Source: Sthenelais limicola | Lineage: Eukaryota; Annelida; Polychaeta; Phyllodocida; Sigalionidae | DNA: 64,000 nt | Reading direction: 5' to 3' | Assembly (NCBI GenBank): GCA_942159475.1 | Contig: OW804096.1 | Span: forward strand, 134,034,941-134,098,940 | Shown here: one piece after another, positions 35,534 to 48,700 of the stretch | Numbering within the stretch: position 1 is the first letter of the stretch | Layout: every line of letters starts with the position of its first letter | Made by a program: the position numbers and the translations under genes | Notes under the pieces: model-generated | What the model saw: only the letters and a program-made list of their open reading frames with translations | Databases searched by the model: none | Told to the model about the DNA's origin: nothing

Positions 35534-36475
35534 TATTTATGGGTGGATAATTACTAGTAAAGGGACTCCATGTACTCCATGGGATTACCTTATAAACACA
35601 AGTATATTTATTTAATACATTCTTGAACTTTATCTATACGACTGAAAGCACTTACTGGTCTTTTTGCAAATGAAGATCAAAGATATATTAGATAGATTAG
35701 GAAGATTAGATAATAGATTAGGAAGATCTGTGCTTGGTAGGTTAACTAGCCCTTGGAACAAACTGCCAGAACGAATAAGGGTTTTCGAAGACTATAAGTC
35801 TTTTAAAACTTCAATAAAGAAACACTATTTTCATGGTTTTATGTTTTCAGGAAGGGTTGAAATGTATAGACCCTCAACTGTATATCAGTTATTTGCCCCA
35901 GACATTTTATTTCCGATATTATTATGATATAACTATTGTTTCCGGATATTTTGGTCGACCCTAGCAGCATTTGCACGCTTGTGAGATGAATATACATCTT
36001 TGGGTGTCGAGCTCTGTTTGTTCAGTACATATGACCCACTTACGATGCATTTTGTCCTGATGTTTAATTTCGGTTGAATATATATTTCCGACTTGTACTA
36101 ATGTTGACTGTCTTTTTTCTTACTTTATTATGTAATACCCAATAGTCTGTTGTAAGGGCACAACGCGATATATATATATATGTTTTAGAATTTTTTTTAA
36201 CTTTGACTTATTACTTATTATATAATCGTCTGACTCGATAGTTACTTGAATGTTAATGTTAAATGTCATCATTGATTTATATTCTTATTTTAACTACATA
36301 TATTACATAAATAGCCAATTAAACAATATATTATTATGTAATGTCACTCAGCGAAGTATGCCTAAAGACCTTATGCCTTAAAGAACAGAATAACATTCCA
36401 AAAAAGAGATCTTATGAATAAAAAAACACTTTGAAAAATATAAATTTTGCGACTAATGACTTATTTTTCTGTAAT
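35534..36475 (+). mobile_element. MITE family B copy split by a LINE fragment
   Basis: The B interior is recognisable at 35534-35655 (GGGTGGATAATTACTAGTAA) and resumes at about 36380-36475 (AACATTCCAAAAAAGAGATC, then TTTTGCGACTAATGAC). The roughly 720 bp between is foreign and carries the end of a LINE ORF. Confidence 0.7.
35664..36375 (+). mobile_element. 5'-truncated LINE, C-terminal coding end plus 3' UTR
   Basis: The frame at 35664-35927 encodes 87 residues including SPWNKLPERIRVFEDYKSFK. That is the W-N-x-L-P-x-x-I-R then S-F-K pattern at the C-terminus of CR1/Jockey-type LINE reverse transcriptases. A stop and about 450 bp of AT-rich 3' sequence follow. No reverse-transcriptase core is present, so this is a dead, 5'-truncated copy that landed in a B-family MITE. 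Confidence 0.7.
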
Positions 36476-36662
36476 TTTTTAAATATTTTTATTCGCTTAC
36501 GGGCATTTGTTATAAAAGTTCTTAACATTTAACATCAGTATCACTCAAGTGTAAAAACGTAGTGTCCGCCATGGACGTAATAGGCTAACGCATTTCTGTA
36601 AGTTTGTAACACATCGTATATTAGTAGTTTGACACCTTCCCTTGCAGTTCCCTCTATGTGTG

Positions 36663-36670
36663 TATATATA
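36663..36670 (+). promoter_or_regulatory. Candidate TATA box of the P450 gene
   Basis: TATATATA lies 68 bp before the P450 start codon, a workable distance for a short 5' UTR. No other core-promoter element is evident. Confidence 0.4.
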
Positions 36671-36730
36671 GTGAAGCAGAGTTGGGGGAAACACTGTGAT
36701 AGTACACACTGGAGAGACCGAACGGACACC

Positions 36731-39700
36731 ATGCTCGTACTGGGTCTGATCGATATACCGCTATGGCTTATCCTTATCATTGCGGCGGCCTGTCTTATCT
36801 ACTGGTGAGTAATATAGTATTATATCATCTTTATCTATTTTCATACGAATGTTTAAGCTCTCTAACCAATGAACATTGCTCGTTCCCTATTATATTGTGT
36901 GTATTTGGCAATTTAAAAATCAGATCAGTCGACTTAATGGTATGTCATGATATATGAGGCAGTCCGGGTAATGGTTAAATCTTGCCTGATCTTGATATAA
37001 TGATCTATACATTTACTGGTGTATTGAATAATTTCAATATTATGTTTGTATAAATTGTTTGTATATTGTGATTAAAAGTCAGCTTGTACTCAGGAGAATG
37101 TACTCTGCATAATGTCAACACTTGATTAAATATTTAAAACAAATATAGTAAACTTAGCTATAGTCATAGCAGGGGGTCGAACACCATGGTCAATCATGAT
37201 TGACCCTCATATGGGTCAGATTTTCAGAAAATGTACAATTCACCTTCACCAATCCTCTCAAATAAGCCAAATTTCAGACGAAAATAAAGTTCAAAATACA
37301 GTTCAACCTAACCAAGCAGATTACTAGAATCAATACAATGCAGAATATACTCGCATTTACCTAGTATTGACCAAATTGCAGCCTGATTTAGTAGAATTTA
37401 GTAAATGTGTTGAGCTGCCAATTGTACATTTTCTGAAAATCTGACCCATATATCTTGAGCCCATATATGGGTCAGATTTTCAGAAAATGTACAATTCGCC
37501 GTCACCAATCCTCCAAAATAACCGAAATTTGAGACAAAAATGAGCTTCAAAAGAGAGTTTTACATACCCAAACAGATTCTTTAAAACAACACAACCCCAA
37601 ATACACTCTGATGTACCCAGAATTTATCATTTTTTAGCAGAATTTAACAGAATTGACTAAATATAGACAGCTGCCAATTGTACATTTCCTGAAAATCTGA
37701 CCCATATATATCCCATTATGTCAAAGTGATCGAGCATCAATAAATACCGCTATTTGTTCATGCATATGATTTATAGAAGTTCTTATTAGATGTCTTTATG
37801 TTTACCATCATTGGAATCATTGGGATCTTTTCGTTGTTACTTGAACTCATTTTTCAAATATGACATCACAAAATCCATCGTTTGCTACTTGCGACTCATG
37901 TTTTACCCATTTTTAACGGATAACACATGACATAAAAAAATTAATATTCAATAAAATTCATCAAAAAAAACCCCAAAACATTACCTGGCTTCAACAGACA
38001 ATTATAGCACAAAATCGTCTATAGTCGATATACTGGAGGATTGGGGACAGCCCCTTATAAGGCAAGCTATAGAAGCCTGAAATACATGAACATTGAACCA
38101 TACCAATGCTGAGCGACCATTCCACTGACCGTGCTATGGGCCTACTTATCTGTGTTTATCACGGCTTACTATAGTTCAGTATATATCAATTCATGGGACA
38201 GGTTCATTTGGCCTGAATCCAGCAATAGACTGAACGTATGCAATAAATAAGAATTAAAGCAGTATTCTCAGCCATTATGCACTATGGCCAAAGGATTCTT
38301 ACTAAATGTACTCATGAATTATGAGACCGAATTTAGCAATATTCTGCTGTTATATATTATGTGTAGGTCACCCATCACCGGATATATTGTCCGAGACCTT
38401 GGTGACTCGATGCGGTAACCACGCCCCCCGCAACTATTGACGTTACGTCACAATACAGACTATTCCATCCACTCCTCCAAATCCCCACTCCACGCCCATC
38501 TCTCGACCCGCACGCACGTCAGAAATTTTTTTTCTTTACTTATGTATATGTTTTTGGATAAATAAACCCCATGTTATGTGGTTTCAGGCCATACCTGCGT
38601 TACTCTACTCATTCTCTACTTATAATATTCAGTAAGTCAAGAGACACATATGTTTATAATATAAATACAAGAATTTGAAGGTGAATCCGCCGAGTGAAAT
38701 CCGCCGCCAGTGAGCGATAATAAGTGAAGTCTTCGCAGGAAAGGATTCTGGCGACTCCTCCAAATACAAATGAGGACGTTTTAGAAGCTGTATATACCAA
38801 ATGAATCTTCCGGAATTTATTCCACGTTATCTAAGGGGCTAATAGTGCACTGTTTGGTGCACAATCCCGAGGCAAAGCCAATGCATTATGCACCAAAGGT
38901 TTAGTCTAATGATTCAGAAGAGTTTAATTTAATGATTTCTTCAGATATCGGAGAAGTCATCCATTTTAACTATAATGTCTCCTTCCGCAGAACTGAGACA
39001 ACGTTAAATATTCCATGACACCACTTGCCCAACCACGTTCATGGTGCCATGAAAAATATTTTACTTAGACCCATGCAATCATATCTCTATTAATCACTGT
39101 CTAGAAAGTCCTTACAACCTAACGCAGAGACTACAGGGATTAATAACCTCCATTTCGGGTGTTGTGGTGCACTGTTTGTGCATAGTCCACCAGCTTTGCC
39201 TCAGGATTATACACAATACAATCCACCACCAGCCCCTCAATGTTGGTCATTAATCCTATAATACCAGCTGGGTCAAATCTTCAGAAAATGTACAATTGGC
39301 CTTCACCAATCCTCTCAAATAACCCGAATGTAAAACGAAAATCAGGTTCAAAATACAGTTCAACATAACCAGACAGATTTATTGAATGAATACAATATAG
39401 AATATACTCAGATATACGTAGTATTTATATATTTTCCCTCTAGCAGAATTTAGCAAAGTTGGATAGATGTGTAGAACTGTAAATTGTTCATTTTCTGAAA
39501 GTCTGACCCACCAACTCATAATGTTTTATCACAGGACCACATAGATACATTATCTATTTAATAACGTAACTCCATTTTCTCCAAAGGGGGCCCTCAGGAA
39601 GATCTATACATGGGTCAAATTTTCAAAAAATGTACAATTCAACATCACTAATCCTCTGAAATAACCCAAATTTCAGACGAAAATAAAGTTCAAAATACAG

Positions 39701-42700
39701 TTCAAGCTAACCAAACAGATTGCTAGAAGCAATGCAATGCCAAATATACTTGATTTTACCTATTATTTACCAAATGTCAGCCTGATTTAGCTGAATTTAC
39801 TAAATGTATACAGCTGCCAAGTGTACATTTTCTGAAAATCTGACCCACATATATGGTTTCATAGAGGAGACCCACCCCCTTTTTCGGTGTCAAAATTTGA
39901 TATGTTATTGAAAAGTGTACGCTTCCGGAAATAAAAACATATACACATGTATACACATGTGGACATGTACAAATAAAAATGACTCATATAATATTACAAC
40001 ATTGTAGGTATGGCACAAGAAATCATGACTACTTCAAGAAAAGAGGGATCCCTGGACCAGAACCAACCCCATTCATTGGTGTGAATCGAAAGTTGATGAA
40101 CCATGTGAGTAGATGGTGTAATGGTACAGCATTATGTAGATGTATCTTTATTTCCATTCGCATTTAATTAGGAAAATGGTTCAAAACTTCTGTATATCCA
40201 GTTCTTCCTGATAGATTTACTTTACAAAATGATGGTTACAATACTACATTAGTGTCAATTTAGATTCTTATATGTATACGTTATATCTCTGCCGTTTCGG
40301 TGACAAAGATCTTATCAAGCTTTATAGGGGGCCTCCACTATCGGCAAGTGGTTGCCAATGGAGTTACCGATAGAGTGACAAATAGATAATCGCCCAACGA
40401 CCGGCAAGTAGAGGCTAATAGAAAATCTATTAGTGATGCAGTTGGTATTGAGCTGTTCCACTGTGGTAACTAGCGGCCAATAGGGGCCAATGAACGGCCA
40501 ATGGCCAAGTATTGGCCGAAGAAATCAAATGAAATGAAATCAAATACTGTGCGAACATTAATACGTTTACAGTAGATGTTTTAAACTCTGAGTTTGCTTT
40601 CAACTGTTCTTCTTTTTGTTCTTTCAGGATCTTCATACCCTTGATTCTGTATTGATAAAAAAATATGGCAAAGTGTTTGGGTAGGTTGAAACAATCGTTT
40701 TTTAAAAGAATTCTCAGAAAAAGATTTCTTCATTTTGTACCATAAGTTTATTGATATTATTATAATTTTGTCGGTAAACAGTGAATGTCTCCATTGATAT
40801 TGATTTTTTTTATATTTGGATTATTTGAGAGGATTGGTGGAGAAGAATTGAGCATATTCTGAAAATCTGACCCCTGTAGGTTAGGTGGCCCTGATATGAG
40901 GTGGCCGGAACAATTACTAAGTAAACAATCACCAGAATTTAAAGATTGGATGTAAATGTAGGTTAAGTATTCCAAACGAATGTAACTATCTCTAGATTGG
41001 ATCTTGTTGCTAACTACCATTCCCGTCATTCAGACGGCCATTTAAATGTATTTATGACTCATTTTCCTCAAACGGATCATATTTCAGTTAAAAGTTAAGC
41101 TGAAAAAATACAAATATAGGTATATCTGATTATTGCGTTGATTCAAACAATGTAGCAATCCTCATTCTGTCTTAAATTTAAGTTATTAGAGAGGATTGGT
41201 GAAGGTTAATTGTACATGGGTCATATTTTCAGAAAAAGTACAATTCAACTTCGCCCATCATCTCAAATAACCCAAATTACAGACAAAAATAAAGTTCAAA
41301 CTACAGTTCAACCTAACCAAACAGATTGCTAGAATCAATGCAATGTCAAATATACTCGAATTTACTTAGTATTGGCCAAATTGCAGCTTAATTTAGCACA
41401 CTTTACTAAATGTGTAACTCTGCCAATTGTACATTTTCTGAAAATCTGACCTACAAATTATTCTGATGCACTAATCCATATAACCATAATTTTTATAGGA
41501 CTTTCTTGAGTAACCAGCCTGAGCTGATGGTGGCGGACCATGACATGATCACTGAGATAGCCATCAAACAGTTTCAAAATTTTCAAGATCGTAGAGTGAG
41601 TGAAATCCTACCAATTGTCTATTTTCTCCAGACATGAAAGTGTAAACTACTGCACACTTGCCTAAAAGAAGTCTTTTTGATGTGTCCTTTTCTGATATCT
41701 CTTATATTGTGTTTCTGGAATCTGATCACCATGCATCTAATTATTATTAGGCGAGTTTAGAATAATTACTTTAATGGAATTGTATGGTTAGGAAAATACT
41801 GTATCTTAAACTACATTGTTTCCAATGCGTTTGCCTTTGCAGGATCAAATGTTCCGAGATCAGGTTTTCCAGGATAACTTGCTCAGTATGAAGGGACAGA
41901 GATGGAAAAGCACCAGATCCAAGATGTCTCCTACCTTTACAACTGGGAAACTAAAAGTGGTAAGATTTCCCATGAAAATAAATAGGGGATTTGTATAGCC
42001 GCCATTTTTAATCTTGAATCGCATGGAATTATGGGACTAATGGTACAGTCTAAAGTCTATAGAAAACATGCCATGTTCAGAATTGGATATGTATCAATGT
42101 TCTAATATTAATATCTATGCGTTATTGTTATGTAACATTACGTAACATTGTGTAACCTCATTATATTTCTATTAATTATTAATTATCACCCATTTATTAT
42201 ATATCATCTGTACTTTAAGAATCTGTACAGAACATTAGATCAGTTGCTTTGCTCTTCTCACGAAGATCACACATGTCTCAGTGTTCCTTTCATCACACCT
42301 TAACATTATACATGTTAAAGTGTGATTTTTACAAGCTCTGATATAGGGGCAAACATTCTTGCAATTTTCGATAAAGATTTTGAGTATGCCAGATTTCAAT
42401 AGAATCCATCCTAGCATGCACTGCAGTAGACATGCGCAGTGAGACATGCAAATCCCTTATTCGACTTGACCCAGAAATACATTGGGTGGCCGAGTGATTG
42501 TGGGTTCAAACCCAGGCACGGCTACAATTTCAGCTCCTCCCCGGCAGTAAGGGGGAACGGTACAGGGGGATGTCTAAGAAAATATGCCCCCACCCAGGCA
42601 GGGATTTCCCTTAATATACCGCAGTATCAGGGCATTCCCGAGGGTGGGGAATGTCCGTCCGGGCGAAGAGCGTAAATATCTTTATATTTACGCTCTTTGG

Positions 42701-45700
42701 TCAGGGTTTATACTTTTTTATCATTTTTATTTGCAATAATGATATGAAATTATATATATGAATATTATATTTGTGTTAATACCCCAACCCATCGGGTCGG
42801 GAAATTAATACAAATTTCTTGCCCCGGGGGGTCGGGGATTTCATCATATTTCCCAGAATGCCCAGGATATATACATATAGGGGTGGGAGTGGGGGTTGCA
42901 ATTGACAAGTGTATTAACATATCTAAGCATGGTGAAAGAACTGTGAACAATTATGTATGCAATGCTAAGCCTATGGGAGGTTTTTGTGCTTCTTATCTTG
43001 AAACCAAAAACACTCATTACCATGGACTACTTAGCCTAATACAGCAGTTTGATGTTACTGTTCTTTAACAGATGGGCAAGGAGCTTAACAGGTGTGCCAA
43101 GTCCTTAGCTACAAAACTCATATCAATGAAGGAACCATTTGAGGCAAAACAGTATGTCACATCATTCTTCTCTATGCTTCATCAGTTTTTCATTTTTGTC
43201 AATAATTATTAACTAGACCCATAGGTCTAAACCCCTAGAGATGGTGAGATCAGAGAACTTAGAGAGTGTAACAGATGATATCTTCATTGTTTTACTGTTT
43301 GATTAAAATTCTGAACAAAGAAAAAAAAACTTTATTCATATCATATTCATATTATCTGTTTATCTATTAATTTTAACAAAGAATTATATTGTTTTGTATG
43401 ACTTAAATATACAGCTGTATCTGAGAATAGTTGTTTGGCTGAATAAAAATATTTAAATACAAAATACAAATATTTTCTGTCTCACTTCTTCAGTTAAATT
43501 TTTTTTTTTTTTTTTTTTTTTTAACTTCTTCAGTTATGTGGAGGGATACATGATGGAATGTATAGCCAGCACAGCCTTCGGTCTCAGGGTCGACTCACAA
43601 ACAGATGAAGGCAACGAGTTCAGCACTAATGGCCGCAAGTATATCGACTTCAATATGAAGACCATGAAGATGTTTATGTTAGGTAATTTACCATAGGTTT
43701 CATTTGTTGTTATTCTTAACAATTTTCATATCAATAGGAAACACTTATCAAATGTTTAGGTTGTTTTGAGTTTTGACAAGGCACTTTGATGGATCAAAAC
43801 ACCCGAGTAGGGTAAATTTGCGGGTTTCTTTTTTGTTTTCTTTGTATATCTTGCTTTTCTTAAATGTAATAGGCCTTAATTGAAAGAAAATGTTGAGTAG
43901 CCTTGGATCAACCAGAAAGGAATGCCACAGGGACTATTGTTATATCATGCTGTGCAGACCTATAGTACAGGGAGGAGCTACTAAGCTACCTGGCCTCAGA
44001 GAAATAAAAATCAATGATTAACCACATTATTATGAATTCCAAATCATCATTAACACTTATTATTACTTATCAAATTAATTAATCGCAGTGGTATGCAGTT
44101 CGAGTAACATATACAAATGTACTAACCAATCACCAACAACCCCAACCATTCTACAACTCATGTGTCTCATAATAATTATAACAAAATATGCCTGTTATTC
44201 AAGCTCCTCGTATTATACCACATATATTGAAATATTACTACTAAATGACTCATCAGAAGTCTACAATATGTAGGACTAGTTATATCACATCCTTTGTGGA
44301 TGTTGGGTGAGCGAGTGGTCTAAAGCGCTGGGTCGGCCCAGTGGTATGAACATGTTGTGGGTTCAAACCTGCGGCTACTATTTCACCTCCTCCCCCATGT
44401 ACTAGAGGAAGACCACACATGCGGTGATCTAGTCCTGGTAAAGAATGTTAAAAAAAAAATGATATAACATTGGTGGAGAACCTGGCTGCTGCTGCTCTGC
44501 CTGTACAAGCAAATACAGAGGGGTCAGATTTTCAGAAAATGTAAAATTCAACTTCACCAATCTTCTCAAATAACTCAAATTTCAGACGAAAATAAAGTTC
44601 AAAATACAGTTCAACCTAACCAAACAGTTTGCTAGAAACAATGCAATGCCAAATATAATCGAATTTACCTAGTATTGACCAGATTTCAGCAGAATTTACT
44701 CGATATGTACAGCTGCCAATTGTACATTTTCCGAAAATCTGACTCAGAAGCAGATGGTTCAGATCGTCTGGAAAAGTGCAATAGGCAGTTGAAAACATTA
44801 AGTAAATCCAGTTGAATTAACTGAACACAATGATGAATACTAATATGTATGTCTGAACATATTTGGTATTGTGTGTGTTTCGTTGAATTGAATTTTTAAT
44901 TTCATTTCTGTATTAAATTTGGGTTATTTGGACTCAGGTAAAAACAATTTTACCATAAGTCAAACCACGGCTGCTTTGCTACTCATATTTATATTTCCTT
45001 ATGCACCCTGTTAGAAGTTAGTATACATTAAAAAAGAATCAGTTGATTAACTTCATTGAAATGGGATAAAAAGAAATGCCTCTTCTGATATTTCAGTATT
45101 TTTTCCAAAGCCTGTGCTTGACCTGTTAGCTTACTTGGGTTTCAACTTGAATTTCCTGGACATTACAAGTGAGAAATACTTCTTGAATATCATCGATCAG
45201 ACACTCGCAGGACGCTCAGCTGGGGACAAAGTATGTATACATGTATACATTTTAATGTCTTTCTGCCAATAGTATTGATACCTTACAAAGTACAGACCTT
45301 AAAGTGCCTGGTCCTGGGTAAGACCTTAAAGGGCCTTCCTATCTCTTTTCTCTGTCTCTCTCTCCCTTTTTCTCTATCTCTATTTCCTGGGTATGATCAT
45401 AAACTACCTCCCTTTCAGCTCTCCCCCCCTTGATATAACACTTTAAAGTGTTGATAAGGGCACAAAGCTACCAATCTCACTCACTCTCACCTTACAAAGT
45501 ACCTTACACTGTATCTTATTACTGAAATTAGACATCAAGAACTACAAGCCCATGTGAAACAAGTATTGCTCACCCTTATCTTATTATCTTTCTTTATCAG
45601 TTATAACAGTTTACCATTGAGCTGTTTTCCTGTTAGTTCTAGCCTATTATTTCTGTTATTAGTTATAGGCCTACTGTTATCACTGTTATCTGGTTTAGAG

Positions 45701-48700
45701 CATTTGTTATTGACTGATGTTAACTGAGAGAGCACCATATCCTAATAACAAATTTAATGAAAATAAGAAAAGAAAAAGGCCTCCCTGGTAGATCTCCAGT
45801 GGAGAAGGAGCTTGCCCTTTTCTCGATTTACAATTATGTATATGTTTATTGAATAAAAGTTGTATGATAATAATTATGCTTAATCCTGACAGAGAGTGGA
45901 TTTCCTACAGCTGATGGTTAATGCACAAAAAGGGAAAAGCATTCATGATGATGATGACCCTGAACACAAACATACAGGGGAATCAAGTAAGACATGAGTT
46001 TACCTCTTATTCATATCACTAACTAAAGGGCCTTGTCCACTAAGCCGATTCTCATGCGATTTTGTCCAGTTTCTGCATTTGTAAACTGGAATACAAATTC
46101 AATATACAATATTATAATATGACGAGGCGATAGGTCAGGTCCCTCCTAGTGCTAAAAAAACCCCAAAAAAAACAATATACAATATTATAATCTCTTTTAT
46201 GCAATATTTAGATAAGATGACCAAAGATGAGATTCTGGCCAATGGTCTTCTGTTTTTCCTGGCTGGGTTTGATACACTGTCCACGGGACTGACTAAACTG
46301 CTCTATTGCTTGGCGTGTAACCAGGATTGTCAGGACAAACTCATCGAGGAGATCCAGGAACTAGTTGGAGACATGGTAAGGGTTCAATTCAATTCAATTC
46401 AATTCAAAACATTTTTTATTTGCATCAATGGTGATTACAAAAAGGAGGGCCCAGTTTTGAAACCTATGTTCCAAGTCTTCCACTGGGTTCCTGGGTGGTT
46501 GGTGATTGCCGAGACTAAATAATTAAGCATTTTTTATTTGTATACTTCTGATGGCTCAAGGAATAAATGGGTCAGATTTTCAGGAAATGTACAATTGGCA
46601 GATGTACACATTTAGTAAATTTTGCTAAATTAGGCTGCAATTTGGCCAATATTAGGTAAATTCGTGTATATTCGGCATTGCATTGATTCTAGCAATATGT
46701 TTGGTTAGGTTGAACTGTATTTTGAACTTTATTTTCGTCTGAAATTTCGGTTGTTTGAGAGGATTGGTGAGGATGAATTGTACATTTTTTGGCGATTTCA
46801 CCCATATATATGTTATGTGTTACAGAAATATGACTCACAAGTCGCAAAAATGTGTTAGGAAAGTTTTCATAGTTTGAATTTAGTGTTGTTAGTAGCAATA
46901 TGTAGCAATAGGTGATGTGTTCATTCGTGTGTGTGTGTGGGGGGGGGGGGGGGAGGGGGGGGGGGAGTGCTGTTAGTATCATGAATACATGTCCCAAATC
47001 TCGAGACTGTGGATCAAATATATTCTTGCGTTTCAAAGATCATCCTATTGAGTATATTTAGCTACTTTACTGGTAATTGCCCTACCAGAAATATTGCAAA
47101 CTTTTTTAAAAACATTAATTATATCTAACATAAAACATAGAAATACGTCTTAGATGTCTTTAATGTTTACCATCATTAAAATCGGCTTGATCTCATTTTT
47201 TCGAATATGATATCTCAAAATCCATTTTTAGGGACTTGTGACTCATTTTCTTAAAACACATAACATATTTATTCCAAATTCCAAGAATCTCTTGGGATAT
47301 CTTTTTCAGCTTCCAAAAGGGTCGATGTATTATAACAGATACTCCTTTTGTAGATATTTCTTTGAATAGAATAGGTTTTAATCTTAGAACCTTAGCATCA
47401 TGTAGGCTAGTAGTCCTGACTCTAGCTGGCTGAAGATAAGAATCATTCCCTGCTCTCACATATGCAAAATTTAAAACATGTGGTTCTCGTTTTTCAGACA
47501 AGTAATTAATTCTACAAAACGAAACCTTGGTCATATTGTAAATATACCTAATAACCTTAAAAAATCATCATTTGGTTCTTATTCTGGTTTTGATGTTATT
47601 ATCCTTTATAAAACAATTTTGCCTTATATTATGGAGGTCATTAGTAGTTCTGTCTTATGTTCTCAGTAAGCAAGCTCTAAGTGCAATGAATTACATGGAA
47701 CTCTCCAAGTTGTATGTCAGTGTAAAAGCCATCCGCACTTTATACAACACTCCCTTGGATCTAGATACTAGCACTTCTGCCAGGGGGCAGCACATGTACC
47801 TTGTGACATAAGAACTGTAGAGGTGCAGTAGAGGTCTATAAGTCATAAGTCTATAGGTCTACAACATATAAGTCAGATTGTGTTCTTTTCCAGGATGAAA
47901 TAACATATGACGTCATTAGCAAACTGCATTATCTGGACCAGTGCATCAATGAAAGCCTACGAATCTACTCACCAGCATTTAGGTGAGTCAACCCTAACTC
48001 CTCAGTTGAGACAAAAAGGAAATAGAGGGTGTGTTTCCGACACTTTTTTTCTTTTTAGAAACGTTTAGAGATGTGTTTCCGTGCTTTAAATAGCTTTAGA
48101 TAGCTTTAGATAGCCTTTTGGGGCAAAAGATCACAAACTTTGTTTGAGTCGATGCTTACTGTTTATTTTTTTATTAAAGAGGTAGTCCAGAAGCCATACA
48201 TTATCTTTTTGAGACATGCCAAATGTTTCAAATTTGTCCAGAAGTATATTATGGTCTACTGTATCAAAGGCCTTCCTAAAATCCATGAAGGTCAACGGTG
48301 TGCCTTCTTCAAATTGAATTGGGACTAAATTTCACTAAACAGTTTGTGGTGGGCATCCTGCAATTATTTATTTGGGGGAAATCCAAATTGGTACTTAAAA
48401 AAATTAGAATTCCTGTCTAAGTAAGTTGATAATTGCATGTGCACAATCCTCTCCAACACCTTAGCATATATACCTGATGCATAAACCTCTCATTTCAGGA
48501 TAGACCGCCAAGCAGTGTGTGACACCACAGTGTGTGGAATGAAGATAGATAAGGGTGTAATAGTCAGTTTCCCCGTCCTGGCTATTCACAGGGATCCAGA
48601 AATATGGCCGGAACCCATGAAATTTGATCCTGAAAGGTAAACCCTTAATCTACTGGAAACTATTTCTTAATTAATCATAAGAAAATATGTGATGTGCTAG

